Shown one piece after another: positions 1 to 10,920 of a stretch of 64,000 nucleotides of DNA; position 1 is the first letter of the stretch, and each line of letters starts with the position of its first letter. Both the position numbers and the translations under genes were made by a program. The notes below the pieces were generated by a model, which did not search any database, had not been told where the DNA came from, and saw only the letters and a program-made list of their open reading frames with translations. The stretch comes from Cordilura impudica (Eukaryota > Arthropoda > Insecta > Diptera > Scathophagidae): positions 164,061,086 through 164,125,085 of the forward strand of contig OY821519.1 in assembly GCA_963682025.1 (NCBI GenBank), in the 5' to 3' direction.

Positions 1-37
1 AAAAGGCGAACCTGTTGGTGGACTAATTGCCAAACTA

Positions 38-594
38 ATGAACATACAGCAAAAAAGTAAAACGGCCAACGCATACACTAGTAAAGTTGAATATTTGGCG
101 AAAAAAATCCATAATGCTTACATTTCAGATGGAGTACCACCAGCAGCAGCCAAGGAGTATACCACAAAAGCAGTTGTAAATGCGAAGGTAACAAATTGTA
201 ATAATGACAACGTGAGACAAATCATGAAAGCGGGTCAGTTTACTTCTTTAAGCCAAGCCATACAAAAATTTGTTGAGACATGCACCGAAACAACGGAAAG
301 CAAAGATACTGTGCTGTACTATAGACAGCAAAGTAAATCGTAAGTAAATATAATGGCAATAACAATAGAAATCCCCGAAATAATAATAGTAGGCACCAGA
401 GTCGTCAAGGTAACTTTAGGGAATACAGAAATCCCTGAGGTAAAAATAGAAACAACTACATAAGCAATGGAAATCGAGGACAACAGGAAAATACAGAACA
501 TAACTATCAATTTACGAACCACTATAGAGGTCGGGACCGCCAAGTCCGACCAATAGAGAGTACAATCAATACGGGTTCGGAAAACCAGGAATAG
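38..594 (+). pseudogene. gag C-terminal remnant of the 412-like element
   Basis: An open frame (38-343, 101 codons) with conserved-looking helical gag sequence is followed, in a shifted frame (about 346-594), by an Asn/Arg/Gln-rich tail with one in-frame stop (near 437). Such N/R/Q-rich tails without CCHC knuckles are usual at the end of gag in this clade. In the family, gag packages the RNA and assembles cytoplasmic particles. The start codon of the real gag is outside the window. At least one frameshift and one stop mark it as broken. Assignment rests mainly on its position directly before the protease; sequence similarity could not be searched. Confidence 0.6.
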
Positions 595-646
595 CCTCTG
601 GGGAAAAAGAAAAATATATATATATAAATTAAACTTAAGCCTTGCT

Positions 647-1366
647 GTGTTTGTAAAATTTTACAATTATCATACAAAACAAATTCTTGTTTTACTTGCG
701 GATACTGGAGCAGACATATGTCTGATAAAAAAAGAAAATCTTGGGGAAAATAATTTTATCAACAAACGGAAAATAACAACGATTAGTGGCATAGGCGAAG
801 GAATCATTAAGTCAATAGGTACAACTGATCTGGAAATTTGCAGGAAGGATTTCGTAGTACCTCATGAATTTCATGTGGTACACAATGACTCCCCAATACC
901 ATGTAGCGGAATCATAGGGATGGATTATTTGAAAACTTTTAATTGTAGCATTGATTTCATGGAGAACAAAGAGTGTCTTGTTATGAGACCTAAAAATTTT
1001 CGAAACCTAACAATTCCGATACACCACACATACGACAATGATTACGTCGTTATACCAGCAAGGGCTCAGGTAATACGCAAAATACCATTAAATGCACAGC
1101 ATGAGGAACTACTGGTGTTGAACCAAGAAATAAGACCAGGCGTATACATTGCAAATACATTGGCTCAAGGCAATAACGCATATGTCAGAATTCTTAATAC
1201 TAACAAAGAAAACATGACGATAAATATTAATAACATCCAAACGGAGAATTTAAACGAGTATGATGTTATATATCCAGTTACTGACCGAAAGAGAGACAAT
1301 AGGACGGATAAAATTTTGGAGAAATTATCAAAAAAAATTTCCTTAAGGAATTCGAGTGTGAACTGA
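647..1366 (+). pseudogene. retroviral-type aspartic protease region, 412-like element
   Basis: The open frame of 239 codons contains LLADTGADICLI near codon 17-28, the classical D-T-G active site of retropepsins, with the Asp codon at 701-703. It also has the hydrophobic GIIGMDYL motif near codons 88-95 (the family's second conserved element). The protease cleaves the Gag-Pol polyprotein during particle maturation. The frame runs on into the protease-RT linker and ends at 1366; RT sequence resumes in another frame at once, so a frameshift separates protease from RT. The domain itself looks undamaged. Confidence 0.82.
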
Positions 1367-2357
1367 CAACATTATGCTCAGATTATTCAGATATATTTGC
1401 TTTAGAAACAGAAACAATAACCACAACCAATTTTTACAAACAACATTTAAGGCTGGGTGATAACACACCAACATATATAAAAAATTATAGAATCCCACAT
1501 TCACAAAAATTAGAAGTAGAAAAACAAGTAATAAACTTAATAGACGATGATATTGTAGAACCATCAACGTCAGAGTAAAACAGCCCATTGCTAATTGTAC
1601 CAAAAAAGGCACTCCCAAATTCAACGGAGAAAAGGTGGAGATTAGTCGTAGATTACCGCCAGGTAAATAAAAGATTATTAGCTCATAAACTCCCACTCTC
1701 AAGAATAGAGGACATTCTTGACCAATTGGGTAGAGCAAAGTACTTTTCGCGCCTTGACTTAATGTCAGGCTTCCATCAAATTGAGTTACATGAAGATTCA
1801 AGAGACATTACATCATTTTCAACTGAAAATGGCTCTTATCGACTTCCATACGGACTAAAGATAGCTCCAAATGCGTTTCAGCGTATGATGACATATGTGC
1901 ACCAATGAGGGCATTCTACCGGGTGATGGAAAGTACTCAGCAATTAAACATTACCCAGTACCATCGAATGCGGATGAAGCTAGAAGATTCATTGCTTTCT
2001 GTAACTATTATTAGCAATTCGTTTATTAGCAATTTCGTTGATTACTCCCGTCATATAACAGGATTTACGAAAAAAGGTATAGAATTCCGTTGGACGGCCG
2101 AATGCCAACAAGCTTTTGAATATTTGAAAAACGCTCTACTAAGTCCACAGATATTACAGTATCCGGACTTCACTAAGGAATTTTGTATAACAACGGATGC
2201 CAGTAAACATGCATGCGGTGCAGTTTTGACACAAGAGTATAATGGTAGACAGCTACCGATATCATATGCTTCTAAATCTTTTACAAAAGGCGAAAGCAAT
2301 AAATAGACAATTGAACAGGAACTCACTGCGATTCATTGGGCAATTCAATATTTTCGA
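1367..2357 (+). pseudogene. reverse transcriptase and first half of RNase H, 412-like element, with YxDD deleted
   Basis: RT motifs WRLVVDYRQVNK, FSRLDLMSGFHQIEL and LPYGLKIAPNAFQRMM (1621-1890) are clear. Directly after FQRMM the sequence jumps to what is normally found well downstream (an IKHYPVPSNADEARRF-like stretch near 1941-1995), so the segment carrying the catalytic Y-x-D-D motif has been lost, roughly 200 bases by comparison with the usual family spacing. RNase H begins near 2185 (ITTDASKHACGAVLTQE) and is cut by the non-LTR insertion at 2358-2367. There is an in-frame stop before 1588 and a shift near 1908. The enzyme would make cDNA from element RNA; this copy cannot. Confidence 0.8.
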
Positions 2358-2599
2358 CCATATATATTTTTTTTATTTATTTTATTAATAGATTTTGTAT
2401 ATACATATTTAATTCATTGAATTCATTTACAATATGATTAATATCTAAATCTATATATGGCATAACATAATTGTTGTAAGCCAGATTGGCACTAATATAG
2501 GGAAGCAAATTTCATTTACATAGTAAAGATTTTTTATAATTTTTAATAAATATATCGAGGTAATTTATAAGTTTACATTTTCATGGAGGATTAAAAAAT

Positions 2600-4757
2600 A
2601 AATTCATTTAAAATAAATCTTGTCTATCTTAAACAAGCCTCTATATATTTATACAGGGAGAAAAAGTTAAAGCCATTTAGTATACATATAACTTCATTTA
2701 AATTTAGTATGGATTTACCAAAATATTGTATTCTAAATTCTTTGTATATAGGGCAAACACCGATGAAGTTAAGTGTGTTTTCCGAAGCATCTAAATTGCA
2801 AATTGTACAAATAGCAGTAGCGTTATTTTTGAAGGACCTTGCATTCAAGTCTAATAAGCCACCTCTGGCCCTTATTATTCAACTGAGTGTACGAGAAGAG
2901 AAACTTGAATTACATAATGATGAAATATTGTAATCCAGTTTTGCATATAGATCGTGAAACTGTGAACTTGAAGCATTTTCAATATAATCATTACGTTCTT
3001 TGATTTTAAGTTGGTTTAATATAAGTTTCCACTGTCTACTTAGTGGTGTTATTGAATTAACAGGGGTAAATTGTATATGCTGACAAAGATTTTCCCACTC
3101 CTTAGCCCAATATATTTTTTTTTCTATAATTTTTAAAGCGAAAATGCGAGGCAATCTGTGAGAATTCATATTTAGTACTTTATTGATGTAGCAAAGGTGT
3201 AGTCTTAAGGTAGATACGTATAGTGACTCCAGGTTTGTTTCTATATACAGCATGTAATTAGGTGTTGCGTTTGGAAGGTACAGCATCCTTTTAATTAAAA
3301 ATCTAAATAGTTTTCCAACCTCATCATATTTTACATAGCCCAATACTTGTGCAGCATATAGCGTAATAGATCTGGAAGCTGCTTAAAATATTTTCAGCTT
3401 ATTATTTTGAGAAATTTGCGGGTTGTTTATATATTTCGACCAAGTAGAGTTTATCGCCAGTTTCGAGGCAGCTAATTTGTTGTGTAAGTGTTTTCTAAAG
3501 GAGAGATTATATGCGATGTCTACTCCTAGATATTTATAGCTGTTCACAATCTCAATACTATTGTCACCAAAAACCCAGTTTAACTTTGATGAGATTCTTG
3601 TACCGGAACGAAATACCACTATTTTAGATTTATCTAGATTAACACTTAAGGCCCACGTTGAACAGTACTTATATAAGCAATCAATCAGTGTCTGCAGTTC
3701 TGTTGGAGTATCTGATAAGATAACTAGGTCATCGGTGTAGACCAGTATTTTAACATTAACGTCCGCAACATTTACTCCTCCTGCTAAATCATTAACATAT
3801 AAAGAGAATAATAGGGGGCTTAATACACAACCCTGTTTTACGCCTATTTCGACGGCAAAAAGCTCGGAAAAAGAGTTACCATCCCAAATATAACTTTCGG
3901 TATCTTCATACAAGTGTTTAAAATTCTTATTATTTTCGAAGACATACCAAGGCACGAGAGCTTGTAGAATAGACTATTACGAGGTATCGTATCAAAGGCG
4001 CACGATAAATCAACAAAGAAACCAAATGTATTCTTGTTGATGGCTTTGTTTAAATTCGCAATATTAACGAGATTGAAAATATTGTCAATGGTTGAATAAT
4101 TCTTTCTAAAACCAGCTTGGAATTCATTTAAAATCATCTACGATCGATCCAATCCGTTAAACGATTGAGAATAATGGAATTAAATAACATTCGCTTGAAA
4201 TAACCTACTAAAATGTAGACGAAAATCCTCGGCATTTAATGAACCTTTTACTGCATACGAACGCGATCGCATAAAGTTAGAAAGCTTCCACCATTCACTG
4301 CTACATTTCACCCTGTTTAATTGCTCAATATTTTTATTATACAAATTCATTTTCTTTTCAGTACATATCCTAAGATAGGAAGCTCTAGATGCAAAATATC
4401 GAGATTTATTTACAGTATTGTGATTTTTTCTGTAACGCCTAAGACCTATTAGCATACATTTTCTAGCACGAGCACATTGCCAGTCAAACCATTTCTGTTT
4501 GGGATCAAAAAAACGTTTTTCAATTTTAGCATTAGCTGTCCTTATTTTGTGACATATGTAGTTGATCAACCAAATCATCAGCCGATTCATTAGACTGAAG
4601 ATCAACATTACTCGCAAGTATAGATAGATTATCTTTGTATTTATCAGAAAATTTACAATTATTATTATTATTATTATTTATTATTGTATTATTTACTTTA
4701 GCATTAACAACACGGCATGATGATTTAATTTTTAAGCATAGTGGCATGAGGTCAGAG
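2600..4757 (-). pseudogene. ORF2 reverse transcriptase and C-terminus of non-LTR element B
   Basis: On the minus strand the pieces run 4747-4532, 4617-4180, 4137-3844, 3955-3383, 3343-2879 and 2848-2624, in overlapping or adjacent frames, so several frameshifts break one RT gene. Visible motifs are FQAGFRKNYSTIDNI, FVDLSCAFDTIPR, GVKQGCVLSPLLFSLYVND and the catalytic VYTDDLVIL (YTDD in place of the usual YADD/FADD). The C-terminal piece holds CTICN...FIGVC, resembling the CCHC knuckle of these ORF2 proteins with the His apparently replaced. The protein would nick DNA and prime reverse transcription at the target. This copy is inactive. Confidence 0.78.
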
Positions 4758-4770
4758 TATGGCTTGGAAG
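4758..4770. repeat. left target-site duplication of the LOA-like insertion
   Basis: tatggcttggaag here matches tatggcttgaaag at 10205-10217 with one mismatch, flanking the LOA-like element as an imperfect 13-bp duplication of non-LTR element B sequence. The first nine bases are identical, so the original duplication may be shorter. Confidence 0.7.
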
Positions 4771-5126
4771 ATAAGTAGTAGTAGTGCTACAGGGAACCTG
4801 ATGCGTTCACATAGCATATATCCATTATGCATTAGCCTCTCAGTTTTCAAAGACCGTCCATGCATGGCGAAGAGTCATACCCTGCAAGAGGTGTCTCTGC
4901 TAATTATAACAGAACATGGCGGATCTAGAGCGGACACTCGATAAACACCCGTAATCCCCGGTGTTATCTGAACCGTGCCTATGGGATGAATAGCACTACG
5001 TTAGTGTGTTTTCTAACGGTAGCCTCCAGGTTGTGGCGAAAGCTGGTTGTATATAGCCCGCCGGTAGCAAAAGGGCTCTGCTACCTGTGCGTATCTCTTT
5101 AACCCTTTTTTCTTCTTTATTTACAG

Positions 5127-6514
5127 ATGGAAAATTTTAATTTAAAAATAACCACCCCAACAGACATGGTCAATATGGACCATTCGGATATGGCTAATGA
5201 GGTTCAAGGCCTCAAAAGCAAATCCGAAAAAATGGATGTGGTAGGGCAACAAATGGACGCAGGTCCAAACGTTGCTACTACTAATATCCTGACGGATGAA
5301 GAGGACGAGCTTTTAAGATCTCAGCCTGAAGAGTCCGTAGAACCAAAAATACCTGGCGTAAATAGCAAGCCTATTTCTGAGAAGATAAAGCTCTCTGGAG
5401 CCGCTCGGAAGCGCCTAAAGATGTACATTGATGAAGGCATCGACATCGAAGTGGCTCGCAGGCTTTGCAAGATGCCTATGCGTGAAGCCCGTGTTGAGGT
5501 GCGCGAGCTTTCATCAAAGCGCAAAAGGACGCGATCGGATGGATCCACTCCACCTGATGCTAGGCACCCACCAAAACGCACTACCGAATTGTCAAATAGT
5601 GGCAACACCTGCACTGCTGTAAGTGGCACTACGCTGCCAATCGATCCACAGCAACAGACAGCTGCATCTTTTAAAGATGCATTAAAATTGGTGAAAATTG
5701 GCGTAATACCGCCCGACTTCCCACACACCAGATGGTCAAACGAACAACTAAAGACCATACAAAAAGCTGTTCTTAACAAGATAGTGGAGCTAAAGAAAGG
5801 GTCTGTTAAGCCCAGTTTCTCTGGCTGCTCCTTTAAACCAGGATGGCTTAATTTCGTCTGTCGGGACAACGATATGGCACAATGGCTCAGGACTCACGTC
5901 CCGGATTTAAAGCCATGGAGCAATGCCGTACTCAAAGTGATCACAGAAGACGAAGTTCCCAAGACACAGATTTTTGTGGGTTATTTCCCCGAAAAGGCGG
6001 ACACGTCCACGGAAACCATCTTTGGACTGATCGACAAAAACAAAACAGTGACCTTTCGGTTGAGTACTGGAAAGTGCTTAAAAGGGCGATAAAAGGAGGT
6101 GTAATAGAACTCACCCTATCTATCGACCCAATATCGGCAGAAGTGCTCAAACGATTGGAACACTCGGTAAACTATGGGTATGGATCAGTGCTAATAAGAC
6201 CCACCCGTCCACAAAATGAGGCAAGGCACGTCATACCCAAAGAGACGAAGACAGCTACATCAACAACTACGGCCAAACACCAAAAGGGAGCTTCCCAGAA
6301 CTCCGAACTGGATGCGACGCCTGGTTGTTCGAAAGATGCTGTCACGTCTCGATCATTCAGGCCCCCGCTCAAGACGAAAGCTGATAGAACTCACGACAGG
6401 CCGCTGACCAGCAAACCTAGAAAATGTGAGAGATCAGCCGAGGAAGCAGTTCTGCTTACTTCCAATCGAAGCATAAAATTGGCGAAACGTGCCTCAAAAC
6501 AGTCGCGGTCATAA
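5127..6514 (+). pseudogene. ORF1 protein (DUF4780-like) of the LOA-like element
   Basis: The frame from ATG 5127 gives 321 codons to 6092, and the product continues in another frame within 5882-6514, so one frameshift lies near 6060. The segment LSGAARKRLKMYIDEGIDIE (about residues 88-107) is the kind of sequence seen at the start of DUF4780-type ORF1 proteins of fly non-LTR elements. A Lys/Arg/Ser-rich basic tract follows, then a globular region (residues 185-300), then a basic C-terminus. ORF1 proteins bind element RNA and accompany it to the nucleus. Its stop codon overlaps the ORF2 start as TAATG (6512-6516). Confidence 0.75.
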
Positions 6515-7115
6515 TGCCTTCCTACAGAGGCAATCAAAAAAGGTACCTTAAGTGCCTACAAGTGAACCTTCACCACGCAAAGGCTGCATCCCATGTGGTC
6601 AGCCGAAGGTTCACCACTGACATCCTGGATATAGTATTTATTCAGGAACCATGGGTAAATGCCGGAGTCATTAAGGGGCTCAACGCCAACCAAGGTAAGC
6701 TTATATACGATTATCGACAACCAAGACCCAGAGCGGGCCTGATTATTAGAAGTGGTATAACTTTTCTTCCAATTTCAGAATTCGTCTCAGGTGATCTGGT
6801 CGCCATCCGGGCTGAAGTGCCCTCTCTTGCTGGCGAACATGAGGTAGTGCTGGCCTCTGCCTATTTACCGGGCGAGGCGGAAACAGCACCCACCACAGAA
6901 GTGACGGCCCTCGTGGAATATTGCCAGGCACGTAGCCTCAGCTGCATCATATGCTGCGATGCCAATGCCCATCATACAACCTGGGGAAGTGGTAATGTTA
7001 ACAAACGTGGTGAGTCTCTTCTTGAATTTACCTGTAAATATAATTAAGTATTGCAAACAGGGGTGACGAACCGACATTTAGGAACTCAATCAGAACAGAG
7101 GTTTTAGATCTTACT
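6514..7115 (+). pseudogene. ORF2 N-terminus: APE-type endonuclease of the LOA-like element
   Basis: ATG at 6514-6516 overlaps the ORF1 stop (TAATG), which favours translation by termination-reinitiation. Motifs in order: QVNLHHAKAA (Asn), VFIQEPW (catalytic Glu), LASAYLPG, and CCDANAHHTTWGS (Asp/Asn pair). The last endonuclease motif, SMSDHQHI with its catalytic SDH, is at about 7173-7197 in the next open frame. The frame is lost near 7044, where one base appears missing in an AT-rich run, and resumes by 7116. The domain nicks one strand of target DNA to prime reverse transcription. Confidence 0.85.
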
Positions 7116-9869
7116 TTGACTAGTTCTAATCTATCTTTCACCATCTCAAACTGGCATGTTTCTAGTGAACTCTCTATGTCAGATCATCAACATATAGTTT
7201 TTGACATAGTTAGTTCTTTGAACACTGATCAACACTATCGAAATCCTAAAAAGACTAACTGGGATAAATTTCGATACCATATAGGTAACAATGCTAATTA
7301 TTCGGAAGGGCTAATAGAAAGCACTAGGGTAATTGATTATGAAGCATCTGAATTACAATCAAACATATCATCAGCTTACACAGAGAGCTGTCCATTAAAG
7401 ACCAGGAAGACTAGAAGAGACGTTCCATGGTGGAATGATGGACTAGAAGGGTTCAAACGCAACGCTCGAAGATTATTCAACAAGGCTAAAATTAATGGTG
7501 ACTGGAACGCCTATAAAACAGCCCTCACTGAATACAACAAGACACTACGCAAATCCAAAAGGACCACGTGGCAGAGCTACTGTGAGAAGATCAATGACCT
7601 TCCGGAAGCTGTGCGACTTCAAAAGGCCCTCTCTCAGGATCACACAAATGGTCTATGTACTTTAAAGAGACCAAATGGTTCATACACTGAATCTCCGGAA
7701 GAAACCTGTGAACTTCTATTGGAAACACACTTTCCAGGATGTGTCCCCATTAACAGGTCCCCACCAGTCATCGGGATACCCTCCCTGACTAAAGGGAACA
7801 TACGTTTGGCGGACAACATTTTTCAGAAGAACCGGGTTAAATGGGCGATAAATGGTTTCTCTCCACTAAAATCGCCTGGGCCGGACGGTATATATCCATG
7901 TCTACTACAGGAAGGGATGGATATCATCATCCCACAACTGACTAGACTTTTTAAATCTTGTCTTCTACATGGCTTTGTGCCATCGACATGGAGAGAAGTA
8001 AAGGTAGTATTTATACCCAAGGTAGGCAGAAAATCTGAACAGTTACCTAAATCGTGTAGACCGATTAGTCTAAGCTCTTTTTTCCTAAAAACAATGGAAA
8101 AAGTTCTGGACCATCATATCAGGGACACTTATTTGGCACGCAAACCTATTCACGAACTACAGTTTGCGTACCAACAGGGTAAATCCACAGGATCAGCTGT
8201 CCATAATGCTGTCACAATGATAGAAAAGGCATTCGATGCCAAACAAATATCTCTCTGTGCCTTCATTGATATACAAGGCGCCTTCGATAATACGTCATAT
8301 AGGGCAATTGAAGAGGCCATGTTGAGAAAGGATATTTCTCCAATCATAATTAACTGGACGCTAGAGATGCTCAACTCTAGGGTCATCACACTGAATATAG
8401 GCAGCACATTTAGGACCATAAGTGCCACTAGGGGCTGTCCTCAGGTAGGCGTTCTATCGCCACTGCTTTGGACCTTGGTCATAGATGAGCTGCTGGGGGA
8501 ACTTAATGAGTTAGGATTCAGGGCCTTGGGCTACGCGGATGATCTTGTTATCTCTGTCTCCGGATTTGACGAGAGGACAATATCGGAGCGTATGCAACAT
8601 GCTCTGAATTATACCCTCAATTGGTGTCAGAGAAAGGGGCTATCTATGAACCCATCAAAAACCATACTGATACCCTTCACTAAACGAAGAAGATGCAACC
8701 TTATGGAACCAAGCCTGAATGGCTTGAAAATAGGGTTCTCGGACGAGGTCAAATATCTTGGGGTCAGCCTGGATAAATCCCTCGCATGGAACGGCCACTT
8801 AGATCAAATTACCAAAAAGGCCACCAGGGCTTTATACGCCTGTCAAAGACTATTTGGTAGAACATGGGGCTTAAAGCCCCACATGATCTACTGGTCGTTT
8901 GAAACTATTGTGAAACCAATAATTACCTACTCGGCCCTTGCATGGTGGCCGAAGTTTGAGCAAACCAAAGCAAAAGCAATCCTGAACAAGGTGTACCGCA
9001 TTGCCTGTATTGGTATAACAGGGGCGAACAGAACGTGCCCAACCGATGCTATCGGCATCATGCTTAACATTACACCACTTCATATTTCGATCATTGAAGA
9101 TGCGTGCATGAGTGCCGTACGACTTCAGGATTTTGTTAGCATGAAGGACGGTGACCTAAAGGGTCACATGAGAGTCGCGAGGCTCTTCATCCACGACCCG
9201 GTGGCGAGAGTCACGGACAGAATGTTACCAAAAAATATATTCATTAGGGAATTTGAAACCATGATATTGGAGCGGAGCACATGGACCAGTGGGACCTGGG
9301 AACCAGAGCAAAGTTCTCATGTGTGGTTCACAGATGGCTCAAAACAAACAAATGGGGACACGGGCGCGGGCATATTTGGTCCCAACTTTCAACGTGCCTT
9401 ATCCATGGGTAAATACCCATCCATTTTCCAAGCGGAGGTCTTCGCTATTCTTACATGCGTGACTGAATGTCTCAGAAGAAAGACAAAAAGGGCACTCATT
9501 TATATACTATCCGACAGTCAGGCTGCACTTAAGGCAATAATGGCCTACAAAGTGACGTCCAAACTGGTGCGGGAGTGCATCGAAAAGCTAAACGAATTAG
9601 GTAGATGCAACAAATTAACTCTATGCTGGATTCCGGGACGGACATGCAGGAAACGAAAGGGCCGATTGCCTAGCCAATCGAGGGGCCCGTCGTCCTTTCA
9701 TCGGTCCGGAACCTTTCTGTGGTGTTCCAATGGGACACATAAAGGAAAAAATGAGGGAGTGGAGAAAATCACAAATTGCCGAACACTGGGACAAAAGTCC
9801 AGGTCAACGGCAGGCCAAGAGATTCATAACTCCATCCAGTGTTCAATCGGAAAGACTACTTGCCCTTGA
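7116..9869 (+). CDS. ORF2 central part: reverse transcriptase and RNase H of the LOA-like element
   Basis: This 917-codon open frame is the longest in the window. It contains the end of the endonuclease (SMSDHQHI), then RT motifs KSPGPDGIYPCLLQ, SCRPISLSSFFLKTMEK, CAFIDIQGAFDN and the catalytic ALGYADDLVIS. RNase H follows with VWFTDGSKQTNG (Asp), FQAEVFAIL (Glu) and LSDSQAALKAI (Asp). The RT fingers/palm motif reads GCPQVGVLSPLLW where the family has GCPQGGVLSPLLW, a likely inactivating Gly-to-Val change. From about 9640 the frame is wrong (after CWIPG), so the last about 75 codons are not native. The upstream endonuclease and downstream knuckle lie in other frames. Confidence 0.88.
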   Translation: MTSSNLSFTISNWHVSSELSMSDHQHIVFDIVSSLNTDQHYRNPKKTNWDKFRYHIGNNANYSEGLIESTRVIDYEASELQSNISSAYTESCPLKTRKTRRDVPWWNDGLEGFKRNARRLFNKAKINGDWNAYKTALTEYNKTLRKSKRTTWQSYCEKINDLPEAVRLQKALSQDHTNGLCTLKRPNGSYTESPEETCELLLETHFPGCVPINRSPPVIGIPSLTKGNIRLADNIFQKNRVKWAINGFSPLKSPGPDGIYPCLLQEGMDIIIPQLTRLFKSCLLHGFVPSTWREVKVVFIPKVGRKSEQLPKSCRPISLSSFFLKTMEKVLDHHIRDTYLARKPIHELQFAYQQGKSTGSAVHNAVTMIEKAFDAKQISLCAFIDIQGAFDNTSYRAIEEAMLRKDISPIIINWTLEMLNSRVITLNIGSTFRTISATRGCPQVGVLSPLLWTLVIDELLGELNELGFRALGYADDLVISVSGFDERTISERMQHALNYTLNWCQRKGLSMNPSKTILIPFTKRRRCNLMEPSLNGLKIGFSDEVKYLGVSLDKSLAWNGHLDQITKKATRALYACQRLFGRTWGLKPHMIYWSFETIVKPIITYSALAWWPKFEQTKAKAILNKVYRIACIGITGANRTCPTDAIGIMLNITPLHISIIEDACMSAVRLQDFVSMKDGDLKGHMRVARLFIHDPVARVTDRMLPKNIFIREFETMILERSTWTSGTWEPEQSSHVWFTDGSKQTNGDTGAGIFGPNFQRALSMGKYPSIFQAEVFAILTCVTECLRRKTKRALIYILSDSQAALKAIMAYKVTSKLVRECIEKLNELGRCNKLTLCWIPGRTCRKRKGRLPSQSRGPSSFHRSGTFLWCSNGTHKGKNEGVEKITNCRTLGQKSRSTAGQEIHNSIQCSIGKTTCP

Positions 9870-10134
9870 TAAAAAAGACTTAAGGACCTTAACGGGATTC
9901 TTTACAGGATACTGCAATCTTAGATATCATCTACGAATGAAAGGACAATCTGCTATAGACACATGTAGGTTCTGCGAGCAGGAGGTGGAAACAGCAGAAC
10001 ATATTCTCTGTGAATGTCCAAGACTAAGTGGTAAGAGAATCCTTGCACTTGGAGGATACATTGTATCCCCCCGGGACATATGGAAACTAATGCCAAATAG
10101 GGTAATTGGCTTCATAAGAAGCCTTAATCTTTAG
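9730..10134 (+). pseudogene. ORF2 C-terminus with CCHC knuckle, LOA-like element
   Basis: The native C-terminal frame carries CRFCEQEVETAEHILCEC (about residues 78-95 of the fragment), a C-x2-C-x8-H-x4-C nucleic-acid-binding knuckle found at the end of ORF2 in I/R1/LOA elements. It ends at 10134, about 70 bp before the end of the element. It is joined to the preceding RT-RNase H frame by a frameshift near 9640-9730; the exact site cannot be fixed by eye. Confidence 0.8.
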
Positions 10135-10187
10135 GACAACCATGGGCTGCACAAAAGATCAAATTGGTCGCAGTGCGTTTAGCTTTC

Positions 10188-10207
10188 CTTATCTTATCTT
10201 ATCTTAT
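10188..10207 (+). repeat. (CTTAT)4 3' terminus of the LOA-like element
   Basis: Four exact CTTAT units end the element and run into the right-hand target duplication (10205-10217). Short tandem repeats in place of poly(A) are usual for I/LOA-type elements, where the reverse transcriptase slips when starting at the target. Confidence 0.85.
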
Positions 10208-10461
10208 GGCTTGAAAGCAATAAAGAAATCTTCAACATATTGTAGAAAGTTAAGTGAACAAATACAATAATCAATAACAGAACTACCCATAATCCCACAA
10301 AAGCTGAATTCCTCTAGTGAATCGTTACCAGTTCTACCATTAAGTACAATCCCACCGATGTTTCATTCATCAATTCATCATTTGCCTTGCGCATTTAGTT
10401 CTTTGTCCTTTGAAAATCTATATTTATTAATATGTGGTAAATCTTTCAAAAAATTACCATC

Positions 10462-10920
10462 TTAAATTTGTTCATCTGCAATTCTCGAGTTTAGATCACC
10501 CACTACACAGAAATTTGAAGGATCAAGTTCTTGTACAAATTCTTCAAATTTTTCGAATTCATTCTTCCAGTTAGTGCAGTTTAAATATCTAGGGATAAAG
10601 TAAAACACATTTCCACTTAATACCGGATTATTTGAAATGTTTAAAAATTTAAAAGCATAAGTATTTTTAAGATTTTTTCTGAAACCATATGAATATCCAC
10701 TTCTAGCACGTCCAGCTCTATGCGTTTTCGTAGCTGCAATCCAAAGTAAACAATAATTATTAAAATACGATGAAAACAAGTGCTGTCTGTCAGCTGTGAC
10801 ATGGGTTTCAAAAAGAAAAAATACATCAAAATTATTGCTATATGTAATAAATTTACTAAATTTTAATGATTTTTCAAGATTTGCAACAGTATATGAAACT
10901 AAATGGCATAAATTAAATTG
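10462..10920 (-). pseudogene. ORF2 endonuclease of non-LTR element B
   Basis: Minus-strand remnant with VFFLFETHV near 10816-10842 (catalytic Glu) and CVVGDLNSRIADEQ at the 10465-10510 end (Asp/Asn pair), both motifs of APE endonucleases. The segments lie in at least two frames (10829-10641 and 10779-10462). The reading then meets the LOA-like insertion via 10218-10461 and continues into the RT half at 4757. Stretch 10218-10461 shows no open frame and is decayed inter-domain sequence. Confidence 0.7.

Larger units (their letters stand above)
4771..10204 (+). mobile_element. LOA-like non-LTR retrotransposon (plus strand), nested in element B
   Basis: About 5.4 kb with a 356-bp 5' UTR (4771-5126), ORF1, an overlapping ORF2 (APE endonuclease, RT, RNase H, CCHC knuckle), a short 3' UTR and a 3' end of CTTAT repeats instead of poly(A). 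An RNase H domain after the RT plus short 3' tandem repeats are characteristic of the LOA/I/R1 group; LOA-type is favoured (family knowledge, no phylogeny run). A target-site duplication flanks it (4758-4770, 10205-10217). It lies antisense to its host element B and is less decayed: ORF1 has one frameshift and ORF2 two, consistent with its being the younger insertion. Confidence 0.82.

Noticed and set aside
1343..1801. 152-codon minus-strand ORF
   Set aside because: Antisense to the RT of the 412-like element, with no independent evidence.
5321..5869. 182-codon minus-strand ORF
   Set aside because: Antisense shadow of LOA-like ORF1, with no domain-like features of its own.
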